Positions 12,222 through 25,499 of a DNA stretch of 64,000 nucleotides are shown here, piece by piece (the first letter of the stretch is position 1; each line of letters starts with the position of its first letter). The notes beneath the pieces were generated by a model, which was not told the origin of the DNA, ran no database searches, and saw only the letters and a program-made list of their open reading frames with translations. The position numbers and the translations under genes are program-made. Source of the stretch: Dryas octopetala (lineage: Eukaryota; Streptophyta; Magnoliopsida; Rosales; Rosaceae); NCBI GenBank assembly GCA_963921425.1, contig OY992835.1:26115322-26179321 (forward strand), read 5' to 3'.

Positions 12222-15200
12222 CTCACATTCCTAAGAAAAACAGGAACAGGGCCTTGATATTTGAAGCCCCCTCCTTCGCTAACTATGTTCATATATATAT
12301 ATATATGTAAGAGTTGAAATTAATTAATAATTAATTTAAGAATTAAGAAGTACGTACCTCAATTAGAATTACTTAATTCGTTAACGAGAAAGCGTAGCAT
12401 AGTATAGCATATATGGATGGTTGTCGAAAGTGAAAGCGACAAAGAGGAGGGTAAATGGCAGTAAAAGTTGAAGGAAAAAGCAGTCAACGATTGGGGGTAA
12501 CGTCAGCTGGTTTGGAAATGTGAGGAACAAAGGCTGAGAAAAGCCGTCATGGTCTGTTGCTTTAACGGCTCAAGGACTCAGCACTATTCCTTAAAGTGGC
12601 ATTACTTGCTTCCTTTTTCAAATTTTAAAACCACTGTTGCGTCAGACTTTGCTCAACAATATGCATCATCATCATCATCACCACCCAGATCGATCATCCA
12701 CTGTGCTGCCTGTGCCTCTCTCTGTATGTGAGTCTTGTGAGAAAGAAAGACAAAAGATTTGGTCAAACAAACAGTTGCATGTTCAAATGCTGACCTAATT
12801 TTCCAAACCTTTCTTCTTCATGCGTTCCGGCACCCCCTAAAAGGGTTTTGGTAAAGATATCTTCTAATTCATCTATAATAATAAAAGATGATTTTGGCAC
12901 TCCAAAATTACCCTTATATATATATGCACTCCTCACAAGCAAATTAACTCTGTTGTTTTGTATACATGCTAATTAATGCAGTAAGTAATTCATACTGTCC
13001 TTGTACAACCAATTAACCCCTATATATATATGCTTTGTTCCTTCGAGGGGTTAGACCAGATTTTTGATTTCTATTTTAAATTTTAATTCTATAATTTTGG
13101 GCTCCGTCCAAAATCCTAGAGCTGAAAACATAATATTAAATCTCCACAAGTTGTACATCGAAAAACAAGGTCACATTGGTAGCGACAACGAACGCTACAA
13201 AAAGCCCCTTGTTAGTTATAAAAAACCAGCACCGAGTGCTTGGTGCTATTGCTTATCACTCAGCACCAGAAATCCGTAAATAAATATTTACAATCATCCG
13301 CTTTAAAGAAATTTTCAAAATATAAACAGCTTCAAATATATGCGTATATATTCTTATCAAAAGGTATCCCTTTAAGAAACTCCTCCAATATATATATTAT
13401 AGTGATTGATGCAAGATGTTTATATACATGCCCCAAAAAATTCGAAAATTGTAAAACTCGGTAGTAAATGAACATTAATAGTCACTCGAATAATTAATAT
13501 TGTTATAATTGTTATGTTAAATGCAATTTTTCAAAAGAGTGCAACAATTAGGTACAAGTGAGGAAGGGGTGGGAGTAACACCCGAGAAAGTGGAGCAGGG
13601 ACAATTGGTAGGAGACCTAAAGCGTATATAAATGTGCAGTTATTGGCTACCTCAATTGAAAGAAAAGGTTATATCTGCACCCAAGTTCCATCCTCTTCCC
13701 CTAACTAAAAAAACAAAAAATAAAAAAGCATATAAAAATGCATTTTTCCTGCAATTAATTATTTATGTGCCTCTGCTCTCTGCTCCCGATATGATGATAA
13801 GATGCTTATAAATGCTCCTTCTTCCTTTAGCCTATTCTAACGCACTCCCGCGTTATTTTCTCTGTGCTTGTTCCACTATAAATGGCAAACCTACTGATAC
13901 ACAACATTGCGACAAATTAATCAAATTAAAGCTGAAAGCCTGAGGCTAGCTAGGGTTTCATTTTTCTTTATTCATTTTCTCTCTCGATCAACTGAAAAGA
14001 ATTATATTCCCAAGAATCAAAGTACAATCCTAGACCCCCCGCCGTCTGATGTTTTCAGTTTGAATTTTATATTACTATCCAACGGCCGTGGTTCTTAGAC
14101 TTGAGATATGCGCTAGTTAGAGCTTTGCTTGTTCAAACCGTTTGATATATTCCTTTTGACCAGAAGATTTCCATGAGTGGGATAGTCATAGTAGTGCAGC
14201 GGCATGCATGCAAGCATGTTGTGGCATTTCAATCCTTTAAGCCCTTTCAGACAAAAAAGGAGTGCTACAACATAGCTATATCAGGGTGTGTTACACTTAC
14301 ATACAATCCAGGCTCTGAGCCTCTGAGCCTCTGCCCAAACTGCAACTATTACTATAAAGTCATGCCTCTCAAATACGTACGTACTACCCTTATTCAAAAA
14401 GCAGCTTCATCAGTTCACGGGCTTGTTTTGTTAGACAAAGATAAATTGCTCCAAGATTATATATAATTAAACAATTAAGGGTGTGTATATATGTATATGA
14501 GGCCATGAGGGTAAGAATTAAATTTAAGAGGGTACGTACGTACGTACGTAACTTGGCAGACAAGTGACAATATATAGCACAATCGAATAATATCAATTTC
14601 TGTTTCTTCGCCCATCCTTCTCGCCCAAGAGTCAAAGACATACCCTTGCCTACTGTCCTGCACTGCACCATAAATATATTTTGATCTCCTCCGTCTGCAG
14701 CAACTCCAAATACCAAAAGCATGCATGCCAGCAGACACCTTCTTTTTCTGTTAAAAGGAACGTCCTGTACGGACCTCACTAAGTCCGATCCTTATTAACC
14801 TCTCTCTCTCTCTCTCTGGGGTTTACATAATCTTCCATTTATATATACCTTTAATATGAATTCGTATTTATAAGGAACCTAAATAATGAAAAAGCTACTG
14901 CCACATACTGGACATGCTGCATACATGTCTAAGCATGCGTGCTGTGAGCCATGGAGCCAAACATGTGCCCCACCTCCTGCTACATATTCATTACGTACAA
15001 TAAAGAAACAAAAGCTAGCTAGGATGATCCATCAATAGCTGCATCTTAATTAACGAGGCCGTACTTTGGTTAATATATAATTATAAATATATATATATCC
15101 CTTCTTCTTCAAACACCTACCTTTATATGGTTTTCTTAAAATTTAGTCAGTCTTCTCATATATATATTAAACAATTCTGCTCTTAACTTTAGTGCAAGCT

Positions 15201-16331
15201 TGATGTAATTTAGCATTTTTACATGGGTCAATGATTCCATAAGTAACCCTTTCTGTTTATGATTAACCTTTATACAGAATATATAACAGTATTGATTCTT
15301 TTCTCAAACAAATATAAATTTGAACATTTTCTTTTTTCCATAGGTGTGAGGGATAAATTAAGATCTTCCATGCATAAATATTCTAGATATCTCTTAAGTG
15401 AAAAGGATAATTAATAGGCATCTCGATCTACTTATTAGATAATAATAACTAGTAATGAATCCCCACATGCAAATAATATATAGATTTTGTTTTCGATAAG
15501 AAGGAAAAAGAAACCGCCCAAATCCAATATATACAATAAGGCACATATAGATCATATATGCTTGTTGAGCATATTCATCTATTCCAATTTCTAAGCATCC
15601 CATGTATTTATAGGTAACTAATTAGTAAATTAGCTAGGCAGGGGTCCACTACCAAATTCGAACTAATCCAATTATCCAAGTCACTTATTAAATAAATTAA
15701 ATTAGGAAAATGATAAATTTGTTTCCTTGAGATATTCTGATCATTTTATTTAAATAACCAATAAGATTGGGCAAGGCTGGGTAGCCAGGAAGCTATAGCC
15801 TATAGCCCAAAGGATTTATAGGGATGAAGCTAAAATGCGCATGAAGTGTTACGTCAAGAAAAGGAAGAGAGGTTTGTGATGGGCACGTTCACGTTCTTGG
15901 TTTTTTAATTGAAAATTTGATCTCTGCGCAGGGTAGGACCGACAACAAGGACGAAGACAGCCGTCTATTGCCCAACCCCTCTTCTGAAAAAGCCTGAGCT
16001 TAATGTCTCTTCTCCACAATTTAAAGTATAACTTAATAATTAAATAAATTAATCACATTCATGATTCATGATTCATGATTCATGTTAATTAATTTATTCG
16101 CGGTCTAATTAGTCACATTTTTTACTGTTTATAGCATTAGAAAGTTAGAAACTAGCTAGAAAGAGATCTCCCTCTCTCCTCTTGCATGCGGTGACGACTA
16201 CGATAGACCAGTTATATTTATTGTGTATTCCAAGACTACCCATCAAATTATTTTAAAAAAGAAAAAAGAAAGTTTAAGAAGCCCATGGAGGCATAGACAC
16301 TTGACAAGCTTCCAGTCTCTAAAGTGAGCTC

Positions 16332-16338
16332 TATAAAT
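16332..16338 (+). promoter_or_regulatory. TATA box of the glutaredoxin gene
   Basis: CTATAAATAG lies about 140 bp upstream of the start codon at 16474. Transcription would start near 16360-16370, giving a leader of about 105-115 nt. Confidence 0.75.
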
Positions 16339-16473
16339 AGCAACCCTCTTCTCCTGAGTTCCTCACCAATCTGAGTCTCAATTAGAATTAGTTGTCTGAA
16401 ACACTTGGTTATAGTTTGTTTACCATATTGAGTGATTCGTAGTGCAGAAGTAGAAGACGTACAAGGAAGAAGA

Positions 16474-16848
16474 ATGCAATATCAGACAGAGTCGTGGGGT
16501 TCGTACATGCCCACAAGGAGTGGTTTGGGAGACCCACTGGAGCGCATAGAGAGGCTGGCCTCGGAGAACGCGGTGGTGATATTCAGCATCAGCAGTTGTT
16601 GCATGTGCCACGCCATAAAGAGGCTGTTCTGCGGCATGGGTGTGAACCCAACGGTGTACGAGCTCGACGAGGACCCCAGAGGCAAAGACTTGGAGAAGGC
16701 TCTCATGAGGCTACTGGCCACCTCCTCCGCCGTGCCGGTCGTCTTCATTGGTGGCAAACTCGTGGGTTCTATGGACCGAGTCATGGCCTCGCATATCAAT
16801 GGCACCCTTGTCCCTCTTCTTAAAGAGGCCGGGGCTCTCTGGCTCTGA
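16474..16848 (+). CDS. ROXY: CC-type (class III, ROXY) glutaredoxin
   Basis: Single exon, 124 aa. The active site is CCMC at residues 42-45, the mark of the land-plant-specific CC-type glutaredoxins. The C-terminus is ALWL (121-124), the motif that binds TGA bZIP factors and, in some members, recruits TOPLESS. The N-terminus [11 protein letters not shown] resembles ROXY1/ROXY2, which act with TGA factors in petal and anther development. Proteins of this class work in cytosol and nucleus, modifying TGA factors or repressing their targets. A longer in-frame reading begins upstream, but homology and context favour the ATG at 16474. A TATA box stands at the expected distance. Which ROXY it is cannot be settled by eye. 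Confidence 0.92.
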   Translation: MQYQTESWGSYMPTRSGLGDPLERIERLASENAVVIFSISSCCMCHAIKRLFCGMGVNPTVYELDEDPRGKDLEKALMRLLATSSAVPVVFIGGKLVGSMDRVMASHINGTLVPLLKEAGALWL

Positions 16849-19086
16849 AATCTCATCCAGCATCCTCCTCAACTCATCTCATTCTCTTATAACAAATTAC
16901 ATAGCAAACTATTAATTTGAGCATGCATCGCAGAGGAAGAGGAGTGCCTTTTCTGACTCCGGCCCTCCATTTTGGATACACAAATCACTAATGTCGTCTC
17001 ACTAGCTGGTTCATTTCTCGTAGGTGTATTTTTTTTTTTTTTTTTGGGGTTTTTCTGTTTTCTTTTCGTCTCTAGACATGGGTGTGTTGGGTACTCTCCT
17101 TATGTTTTTAGTTTTTACCGTGGGCGTTTAGAGAAATATAATTGCTCCCTCCTCTGTATACAAAAAAAGAAAAAAAAAAAAAAGTTCATTTCTTACTTTA
17201 ATCTTCACTCTTGTCTTTGTCCCTGGCTTCATTAATTATTTATTTTGCACATACGCCTCCTTAAAATTGCATATGTTTTTAGGCTCGGTTCATTGTCTTT
17301 AATTTGTTATATTTGTAGCTTCCTCCTCGTTCTTGAAGAAGAAAAAGCCTAGCAATAGATAATGCAACAACAAATTAAAGGCAGCTCAATCCATAGACGT
17401 ACGGCGTCGTCTCTGGACATAACACTCTTCGTCACTGTCCCTTTTCCCGTCCGAAGTTAAAGTGCTAAAAGTGGCAGAAACTTATGAGCCATTTGACCAT
17501 TTTCATGATTCTTACGATTCCTATTTGAAAACGTTCATTTGAGTTTTGCATTGCGCCGGAAAATTCGGCAGTTTAATCCCTACCTTTACTGTAGCTTAGG
17601 CCCCATGAATCCCACACCTGACTTACTTTGGCTTAGGTCCCACTCGATAGTAGATATTAACGGTCCATGATACATCCATCTTTGACTGGCCGGCCATAGA
17701 TATCATTGGATCGGGAGACTTTGAACGGTGATATATGCATGGTAGGTTCATGTCATTTCAGTTATAAGAATTAAGAGTTAATTTGGTCCTATGATAGACG
17801 TACTTGTAAGAGATGTTATGAGCGCATTCTTTTACAATAAAGTCAGATTTAAAACACATACAAGTTACTTCATTGACTCATTGTAAGAGGATTCCATTCA
17901 AAAATTATTAGATGCAACCCTTGCAGCCACGTAAGTAAAATCGTAACGAAAAAGTTTTGAATAAGACAATCGCACCATAAATATGCTGCAATGATCCACT
18001 ACTATGGTGTAATTTGTTGTATTTATTTTAAACAATTCATTTTACTACACTTGCCAGCATGTGAATGGATGTCACACTAGACATGTAGCACCAGTACGTA
18101 ACCCACTAAAAAACACATAGAGGAGCCAAGTGGTGCGTCGGTGGTGGGGGCATCTACAAGACTCCAAGAGGAGGGAGGGTGAATACTTTGTTGGGCTTCT
18201 GAGAAAGTTCCGAATTTAATTGGGCTAGCATGAAGTTGGGCTCTGGGTCTACTCTATACGGACACTTTTATGACTACAAACCCACGGACCCCGTTGACGA
18301 TTGTGTGAATTAGAATATTTGATCTTTGTTATTTTGGGCATCTGATGAAGGACCCAACAAATAAATGTCCTACTCCTAATGGCATTGTCTTGGATTACTG
18401 TCATGATCAATGTTTTTTAAGGTTGCCTCAGCCTCTCCTGCCTTTGTATCTTTGATTATATATAAAAGCTAGACGCTCTTGCCTGCAAGCACTACTTGTA
18501 GGAATCATGGAATCAAAATCCATCGCTTTGGGTTGAGTTTGGCTAGAATCTCCTTTATATCTTAATCTCGCAAAAACATTAAAACAAACAGAAAAGCAAC
18601 CTTCAGAGCTTCTAATTTTCTTTTTAATTTTTGGTGGCTGGGACTTGGGGAAATAGATATTATAAACGAATCAAAGATCATGCATCGTTGGTACTTAGCC
18701 ACCCTTAAATAGTCATTACCGACCTTGCATCTTCTTTAATATAATTCGTACTAATTCAGATAAGAAACTCTCTTCTAAATATTCTGATTGAAAAAATGAA
18801 TCGATATATATAATATATGATACTCCATTAGACATAGTGAGTGCCATACTCATAGTAATATCTGTAGACGAGTTCTCCTCTTTTGTTCAGACAGTAGATT
18901 TGAACTTAACAACCCACCCACACATTGACTGGCTTACAGCTAAATCACAGTGACAGTATGCGCTACGATGCAATGCGACTAGTCATGCCGGTGGGTTTCC
19001 TTGGCCCAAAAGCTCTCAAATGCATGTTTCTCTTGTTTCTAAGTTGAGCCCAAAATATCTGTAGGTCATGTCCAACAACAGTTAGA
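16849..19086. other. Intergenic, no gene seen
   Basis: The 3' flank of the glutaredoxin gene includes poly-T and poly-A runs (about 17029-17045 and 17162-17183). The rest is unremarkable AT-rich sequence with no supported coding frame. Confidence 0.5.
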
Positions 19087-19523
19087 GCCCGTTTCGTTTG
19101 CGAATTTTGAGTTTGGAAGTGTGTATGAGATTTCATGTTTTGAAAACATATTCATAAGGATGTGCTACCTTTGACAAAGGTATGAGATACCTGATGAAGG
19201 AGGGATTTAAAACCCTTAAGCTCTATTGGGTTTGCTGTTCTCATCATTTGGAAAAACATTTATTGTAGGTGCTTATTACCAAATTAACCCAACTAAAAAT
19301 CGAAAATAATATTTGAAACATAATAAATAAAGGTATTATTGAAAAATAAGTTTTGATTCATGGAGTGGTAATGATTTATTGTTTATCATTTTCAACATTT
19401 TTAAACACTAAAATGATAATAATTCATTTTCATCCCCGACAATTAAAATTATTCATTCTCATCCATTTAAATGAGCATGGATATGAAATTCTCAAAAAAC
19501 CGAATCTGCAAACTAAAACGGAT
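19087..19523. mobile_element. Probable hAT-like MITE
   Basis: The left end GCCCGTTTCGTTTGCGAATT matches, in reverse complement, the right end, which reads ATCCGTTTTAGTTTGCAGATT on the other strand apart from a few changes. The interior is non-coding. Its right end abuts the next MITE, so the exact boundary is uncertain. Confidence 0.55.
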
Positions 19524-19791
19524 CCCATTTGACACTGTTTTTAGAATTGCCAAAAACGCTTTCAGATTAGTAAAAGTACTTTTGGTAGAGTTTGACAAAA
19601 ATAAATAAAAGTACTTTTGAGTTATAAAAATTATTATAAAGAGGTTTTTTGAGAAGTATATATTAGGTGTTTTATCAGGAAGTACTTTCAAGTGCTTTTG
19701 CATGAATTACATAGAATTTTTATAAAAATATGTTTGTATTTCTTAGCATAAACGCTGGAAGCGCTTCCAAGAATTAGTGTCAAATGGGCTC
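19521..19791. mobile_element. MITE of about 270 bp with CCCATTTGACAC termini
   Basis: GATCCCATTTGACACT at the left faces AGTGTCAAATGGGCTC at the right. The interior is AT-rich and non-coding. The termini suggest a hAT-type MITE. No target duplication could be fixed because the left side touches another element. Confidence 0.65.
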
Positions 19792-19855
19792 TTTGGCTGA
19801 GAGAAATATTACAATCCTTGTATTTTACAAATTTTTAATACACATGAACAGAGTT

Positions 19856-19864
19856 TAATAATAT
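19856..19864. repeat. Target-site duplication of the MULE, left copy
   Basis: TAATAATAT, identical to 25729-25737. Nine bases is the usual target duplication of Mutator-like elements. Confidence 0.9.
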
Positions 19865-20072
19865 GAGTAAAATGCACCATTGGTCCACTAATTTTAACCA
19901 TTTTCCCAAGTTGGTCCACGATTTATTTTTTGTCTCAATACAACCCAGTTATTAATTAAGTTGGCCCAACATAGTCCATTTCGTCAATTTTGTGTTAACG
20001 CCCGTCTATTTTCATCACGTGCCGCACACATGTTCGTTTGTTGAGGGCAAATCAGTAATTTCACGGGGGATA
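19865..20072 (+). repeat. MULE left terminal inverted repeat
   Basis: Begins GAGTAAAATGCACCATTGGT and ends near GGGGGATAT. It aligns in inverted orientation with the right repeat over its whole length, with scattered substitutions. Confidence 0.88.
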
Positions 20073-20253
20073 TTGAAAGGTCGAAGACTCCAAAAGGTAA
20101 CAGCATTGTCACATACTCTCACATATGCAGTATATTCGAAAAAGTGAAAAAAAAAAAACCGAGAAGTCGATCCAAACTTGAAATTAATTGGATTAAAGGT
20201 AGTCAGAGAAGACTAATCAGTGGGTTAATTCGGTTTTTTGCAATTTTGCAAGG

Positions 20254-23200
20254 ATGGTTCTTGATTTTCGATGGGATGGAGATAATCCCATATACGGTAA
20301 ATGTGTTTTTGATTTTGCTTCTGTTTGTTTGTTGAGAATATTGTTTTGTTTGTTCTTGGCATTTTGCTTCTGTTTCTTTTGTTTGTTTGCTGAGAATCTT
20401 TTGTCTGAAAAGGATGGCTTTTGTCTGAGTTGTATTCTCCATGGCCTGCCACGTTTAGGGTTTTTTACTATTATGTGGTCATCAATGTTTGTTTGCTTCT
20501 TGGTTATTCTCGATGGTCTGCCACTCACCAAATGAGAATATATATTGTCTGCTAATACTCAAAAGTATGGGAATATATTTTGATTTTTTAAACATGGGTA
20601 TGCTGTACTCAAAAGTAATGAATTTTGGGCATTGGTAGTTGAACATTGAAGGCTGGTACGAAATAGGGTATAGGGTTTAACATTGATAGTTAAAATTTTG
20701 ATTTCCATTTTTGTTTGTCTTTTTTTTTTTTGCCAGGAATTTTTTGTTTGTCTTAAATTGCCATATGGTCATTAATTTTGTACTTAATTTACTTTTCGGA
20801 TACCAATTTAGTTTACGAAATTTGTACTTCATTTTATTTCCTAATATGTTTATTGTTTATGGTGAAGAATGTGTTACTTAAACATCTAGTTATTATTTGT
20901 AGGTGATCCTGATGGGCTTACAATAGAAATTCACTATGGGGGTGACATTACTGATGGGGTTTATAAGGGGGGGAAGGTGTGTTTCCTAGACTATCTTTCA
21001 GCAGACCTTTTATCTTTATTGGACCTTATGAAAATTGGTGAAGAACTTGGATATGAAGTTAAGAGGGAAAAGATTGAGCCCGAGAAATGTAGTGTATACC
21101 ATAAGGTTCCTAACCTCAAAGGGTCAGAAGGCCTAGTTTATATTGGATCTGACAGAGAGGTACTTAATATGGTTGCTATTGTACCAGTCAATAGGGTTGC
21201 AGTTATTTACTTAACAGGCCCAAATCCAATCAGAAATGAGCATGAGAGTCAGTCATCTACTGTGTGGCCCAGTTTGCATGGTCCAGAGTATAGTTTAGGG
21301 ATAGATGAGGTTGACACTCTCAACTTATTAACACAGGTCTCTGTATCTGAGAAGATGGTTGATCAACATGTAGCTACCCAGGTTATAGAAGATGGTGGTA
21401 AAGGTGATGCAAATGTTGACACTGCAAATGGTGGTAAGGGTGATGAGCAGGGTGATGAGCAAGGTAATGAACATGGTGATGAACAATGTGATGATGAGGC
21501 TGTTGAACATGGTGATGAGAGTGGTGATGAGCAAGGTGATGATGAGGCTGTTGAACATGGTGATGAGAGTGGTGATGAGGAAGGTGATGATGAGGTTGTT
21601 GACCATAGTGATGAACAATGTGATGGTCTGGCTGATGAGCAAGGTGACGATGAAGATGAAGAGTTTGTTGATAGTGAATATGAGTATTCTGGTGATGAGC
21701 AGGGTGATGAACAGGGTGATGAAGCTATGTTTTCTGCCAATGTTGACCCTGAAATTGATCCTGTGACTGCTACTAATGATGCAGGTGAGATTTCAGATGA
21801 TTGTCATGACTCTGATGAGCTTGAGAGTCTGAGTGAGTCTTCATCTAATGAAGGTGAAAGGAGGGTTAAAAGAAAGGTGTCAAAGTTCAAGGTATTCAAC
21901 AGAGAGACAGATTTGAAAAATCCTATTATGGAAATAGGGCAACATTTCCCTAGCAAGGATAATGCTATTGAATTAATTAAAGAGTGGGGGATTGTGAATG
22001 GCAGAAAGTTGAGGTTTGTAAAGAATGATAATATAAGGTTGAATTTCATATGTGTATGTAGTAAGGGTTATCCATTCATGGTCAGATGCAATCCCAAGTA
22101 TGGTGGTTCTGATACATGGGTTATCAAGAAATTGCAGTTGGAGCATCAATGTACCAAAGCAGGAAATGTGAGGCATGCAGATGCAAATTGGGTTGCTGAT
22201 AGATATGCTGAAAGACTCAGATTGGATTCAAACTGGAATTTATCAAATTTTCAAAGTCAGGTTAGAAAAGATTATGGTGTAAATGTCACAAGGAACAAGG
22301 TGTACAGAGCTAGGAGGAAGGCCTATGTCTTGAATGAAGGCTATTATGTGGAGCAATATGCCAGACTCAATGACTATGCAGTTGAGTTGTTGAGAACCAA
22401 TAAAGGTTCCACAGTGAAAATATGTTCAAGGGAGGAGGGTGGCAAAAGGGTGTTTCAAAGGATATACATTTGCTTGGATGCATGCAGGGAGGGGTTCTTA
22501 AATGGATGCAGACCAGTTATTTGTGTTGATGGGTGCCACATCACAGGCCCATATCCAGGTCAGATATTGACAGCAGTTGGTGTAAATCCCAACAATGGTT
22601 TATTCCCTGTTGCATATGCCATTGTAGAAATTGAAAACAAGAGCTCATGGATGTGGTTTCTAGAGCTTCTAATGGAAGACTTGAAGATTGAGGATGCATC
22701 TCACTGAGTTTTTATGAGTGATAAACAGAAGGGTTTGGTTCCAGCCATAGAAACCCTTTTACCCACAGCTGAACACAGGATGTGTGTCAGGCATTTGCAT
22801 AGTACTTCTAACTTAAGTATCCTGGGCTTGCATTGAAAAATGTCTTGTGGGCTGCTGCGAGGGCAACTTGTGAACCATGGTGGAAGACAGAGATGGATAA
22901 GATGAGGGTGTTGAATGATAAAGCATAGGGTTGACTTAATGATAAACCGCCAAAACAGTGGAGTAGAGCTCACTTTGAGACTCACACAAAGTGTGATATA
23001 CTCTTGAATAATCTATGTGAGAGTTTCAATAGTGCTATACTAGGAGCAAGGGACAAACCAATACTTACCATGCTTAAAGAAATTAGACATTACTTGATGT
23101 TAAGGATGGCTAATAGGAGGGCTGCATGTAGGAGTTGGAATCATCCCATTGGTCCAAGAATACTAAAGATAATGGAGAAAAGGAAAATTGATACAAGCAT

Positions 23201-24123
23201 GTGCAGCCCTGAACTTGCAGGAGATAGAATCTATGAGGTTCGAACCATGCATGGGACCACTATGTGTGTGGATCTTAGGCAGTGGACTTGCAGCTGTAGA
23301 AGGTGGGATCTGAATGAGATTCCTTGCCAACATGCCATTGTTTGCATTTGATTTAGAGAGGAAAACCCATTGGATTATGTTCATAACTGTTACAAGAAGG
23401 ATGCATACCTCAAGGCATATGATCCCATGATCTATCCTATGCCTAGCATGGATTTATGGCCAAAGTCTGATAATGCTCAACTTGCACCTCCCCTATTCAA
23501 GAAACAACGAGGAAGGCCAAGGAAGTGTAGAACCAAAAGTGCAGGTGAAGTCCCAACTACCCACCCAGTTCCAAACAATCCAAATGCAAACCCTTTGGCA
23601 CCACCACCCACAATCAAACTGAGAAGGCTATGGGTAACAATTAGATGCAGTAAGTGTGGGCAGAAGGGTCACAACACCAAAACATGTGGAAGGGTCATTG
23701 GTAGCTCAAGCAATTCTCAGGTACTGAGTGAGACCATTTTAATGTTCTTTGTTTGATTGTTTAATATATGGTTCAAACTGCTAATGGTTTTGTGTGGCAC
23801 TTGAACAGGCTCAAGCTCAGCAGGCCTAAGCCCAAGCTCCTCAGGCCCAAGCCCAAGCTCCCCAGGCCCAAGACCAACCCCGAAATGCAATGGTAATTAC
23901 TTAACTCATTAATAAGTGATTACCATGGTAGTTGATGTTGACCAAATGTTTGTAAACATTGTTTATTTGACAGATGACAAGAGGGAGAGGGAGAGGTAGA
24001 CCCAGAGGAAGAGGGAGGGGAAGAGCTAAAGGTGTTAATTCATCACAGGGTTCCTCTGTAGCAGTGAGCCTTGAAAAGAGGTTCAAATCTCCTGCCAAAA
24101 GGGGTAGAGGCTGGAAGGATTAG
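20254..24123 (+). pseudogene. MULE transposase, PB1-like/MuDR type, inactivated
   Basis: Exon 1 (20254-20296) joins exon 2 (from 20903). The N-terminus is PB1-like, followed by a very acidic linker built from repeats (21430-21730), a MuDR DNA-binding domain (FKVFNRETDLKNP to about CNPKYGG), and the DDE transposase domain with first Asp in CVDGCH, second in MSDKQKGL, a CVRHLH motif and the Glu in LCESFNSAI. A SWIM zinc finger (CSCRRWDLNEIPCQH) and a zinc knuckle (CSKCGQKGHNTKTC) follow. Intron 23721 onward and a last Arg/Gly-rich exon (23974-24123) complete it. Breaks: TGA at 22705 where Trp is expected, a frameshift near 22802-22815, more in-frame stops near 22811-22935, TGA at 23349 and TAA near 23826. 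The gene cannot make a full transposase. Confidence 0.88.
21430..21730 (+). repeat. Acidic tandem repeats inside the MULE transposase
   Basis: Runs of GGTGATGAGCA-like units encode GDEQGDE. Within them a 48-bp unit (GDDEAVEHGDESGDE plus one residue) occurs about three times in succession with small changes. This low-complexity linker sits between the PB1-like and MuDR domains. Confidence 0.8.
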
Positions 24124-25499
24124 GACTGCATGAAGGCTGGAACTTGGAGATGAAGTGCATTTTGTGTATTTTGGAATGGATGTTAATTTTGCATGCATCA
24201 GCATTTAGATGTGTATTTTGATGTGGATGTGTATCTTGCAGGCCTTTATGGTTATCCTTGTTGATTTGTGTATTTTAAAGACCTTAAAAACATGTTAAAT
24301 TGTGTATTTTGATGGCCATGGCAGCTTGAATGTGTATTTTAATTATTGCAAGGGTTTGACTAACATGCTTGATGTATTTACACACATTACAGTCTCCAAT
24401 TCATGCTTGATTTATTTTCTATGGTTGAATTTGATAGAGGCTTCCAGCCAAAATCTAAAGTTTATTTCACTTTATGGTTTATCTTAAATGCATAGCTCAT
24501 GCATAGCTAGCTCAAAATGTGATGTAATTATGTCAATTTCTTTTTAATAAACCAATTGTTCCAATTTTATGTACCTATAATATATCAAAAGAATATTATA
24601 TTGTTTTCCCAAAATTAAATAAGCGCAGCTTCATTTCAATGCAAAACATAAATGTTCACCATAGATGAACTTGCTTTCATTACAATTACAGAACTTGGTT
24701 CCATTACAATTACAACCATAGGGTTTAACATCTACCCGAAACCATATCTACTTTACTGCATCAAACCACCCCAAACCAAAAATAAATTACTTTACTCATA
24801 CGCACATCCACATCAAACCACCCCAAAACAGAGAATTTCAACCAACCCAAACTATAGCATACCATGCCACCCCCACACTAAAGTTTTATCTCATCATCAT
24901 CGTCACTATGAAGAAAATCCAGGACATAATCAAACATAGGCGCAACCACTTCACCCTTTTGTGAACCAATTTCAATTCATCTTCTAGTGGATCTATCCTT
25001 TTAAGCAATCCAGGAATCACTTGCCTAGAATGTGCGCACATAGGAGGGTCCAACCAGTTCCAGAAGTTACATCCTCCATTTCGCTGCAAAATCAACAATT
25101 CTCACCCACACAGAGAAATATCCATTACCTTAAATCGAAAAAATACCTGGAATAAAGCAATATTCACTCACACCACACAAAGACCCATTACCCATACTTG
25201 CTTACCTTTAGTATTAAACAAGCTTCAAATCTTCTTCCCTGATTCGCATCGGTCCAGCTGGTCCTTATCACCGCAACCCTCCCACAATGACAAAACCTTC
25301 CTGGTGAAGTGTAGGGACTGTGGGTTGAAGAATTTGAGTTGGACGACATATTGGGATCGAAAATATGGACAGCTTTGGTATTCCTTTAACCTATTTGATG
25401 AGTTATACAGAAAATAGGAGAGGACGGGTTTTTGGCTGGGATGTCTGAAAGCAATGGCGAGAGGAAGTGTGATTTATGTGCAGAAGGTAGATAAGAATC

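Larger units (their letters stand above)
9395..16330. other. Gene-poor intergenic stretch
   Basis: Nearly 7 kb of AT-rich sequence with no open frame I can support. It contains a MITE (11196-11611), an AG microsatellite (12198-12221), a short CATCAT run near 12665, TACG repeats near 14533, CT repeats near 14800, and many TATATA stretches. I looked for recognisable miRNA precursors and saw none with confidence. The last kilobase may hold distal promoter elements of the glutaredoxin gene. Confidence 0.5.

Noticed and set aside
14173-14779. Possible small genes on either strand in the glutaredoxin upstream region
   Set aside because: No conserved motif, AT-rich, no believable splice partners.
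12600-16300. Possible miRNA precursor in the gene-poor stretch
   Set aside because: I found no mature-miRNA sequence I know, nor a convincing 60-120 nt hairpin by eye. A folding scan would be needed to say more.
21328-21740. Long minus-strand and alternative-frame readings opposite the MULE acidic repeats
   Set aside because: Mirror readings of the repeated GATGAGCA units; low-complexity products such as Ser/Cys or Val/Met repeats.
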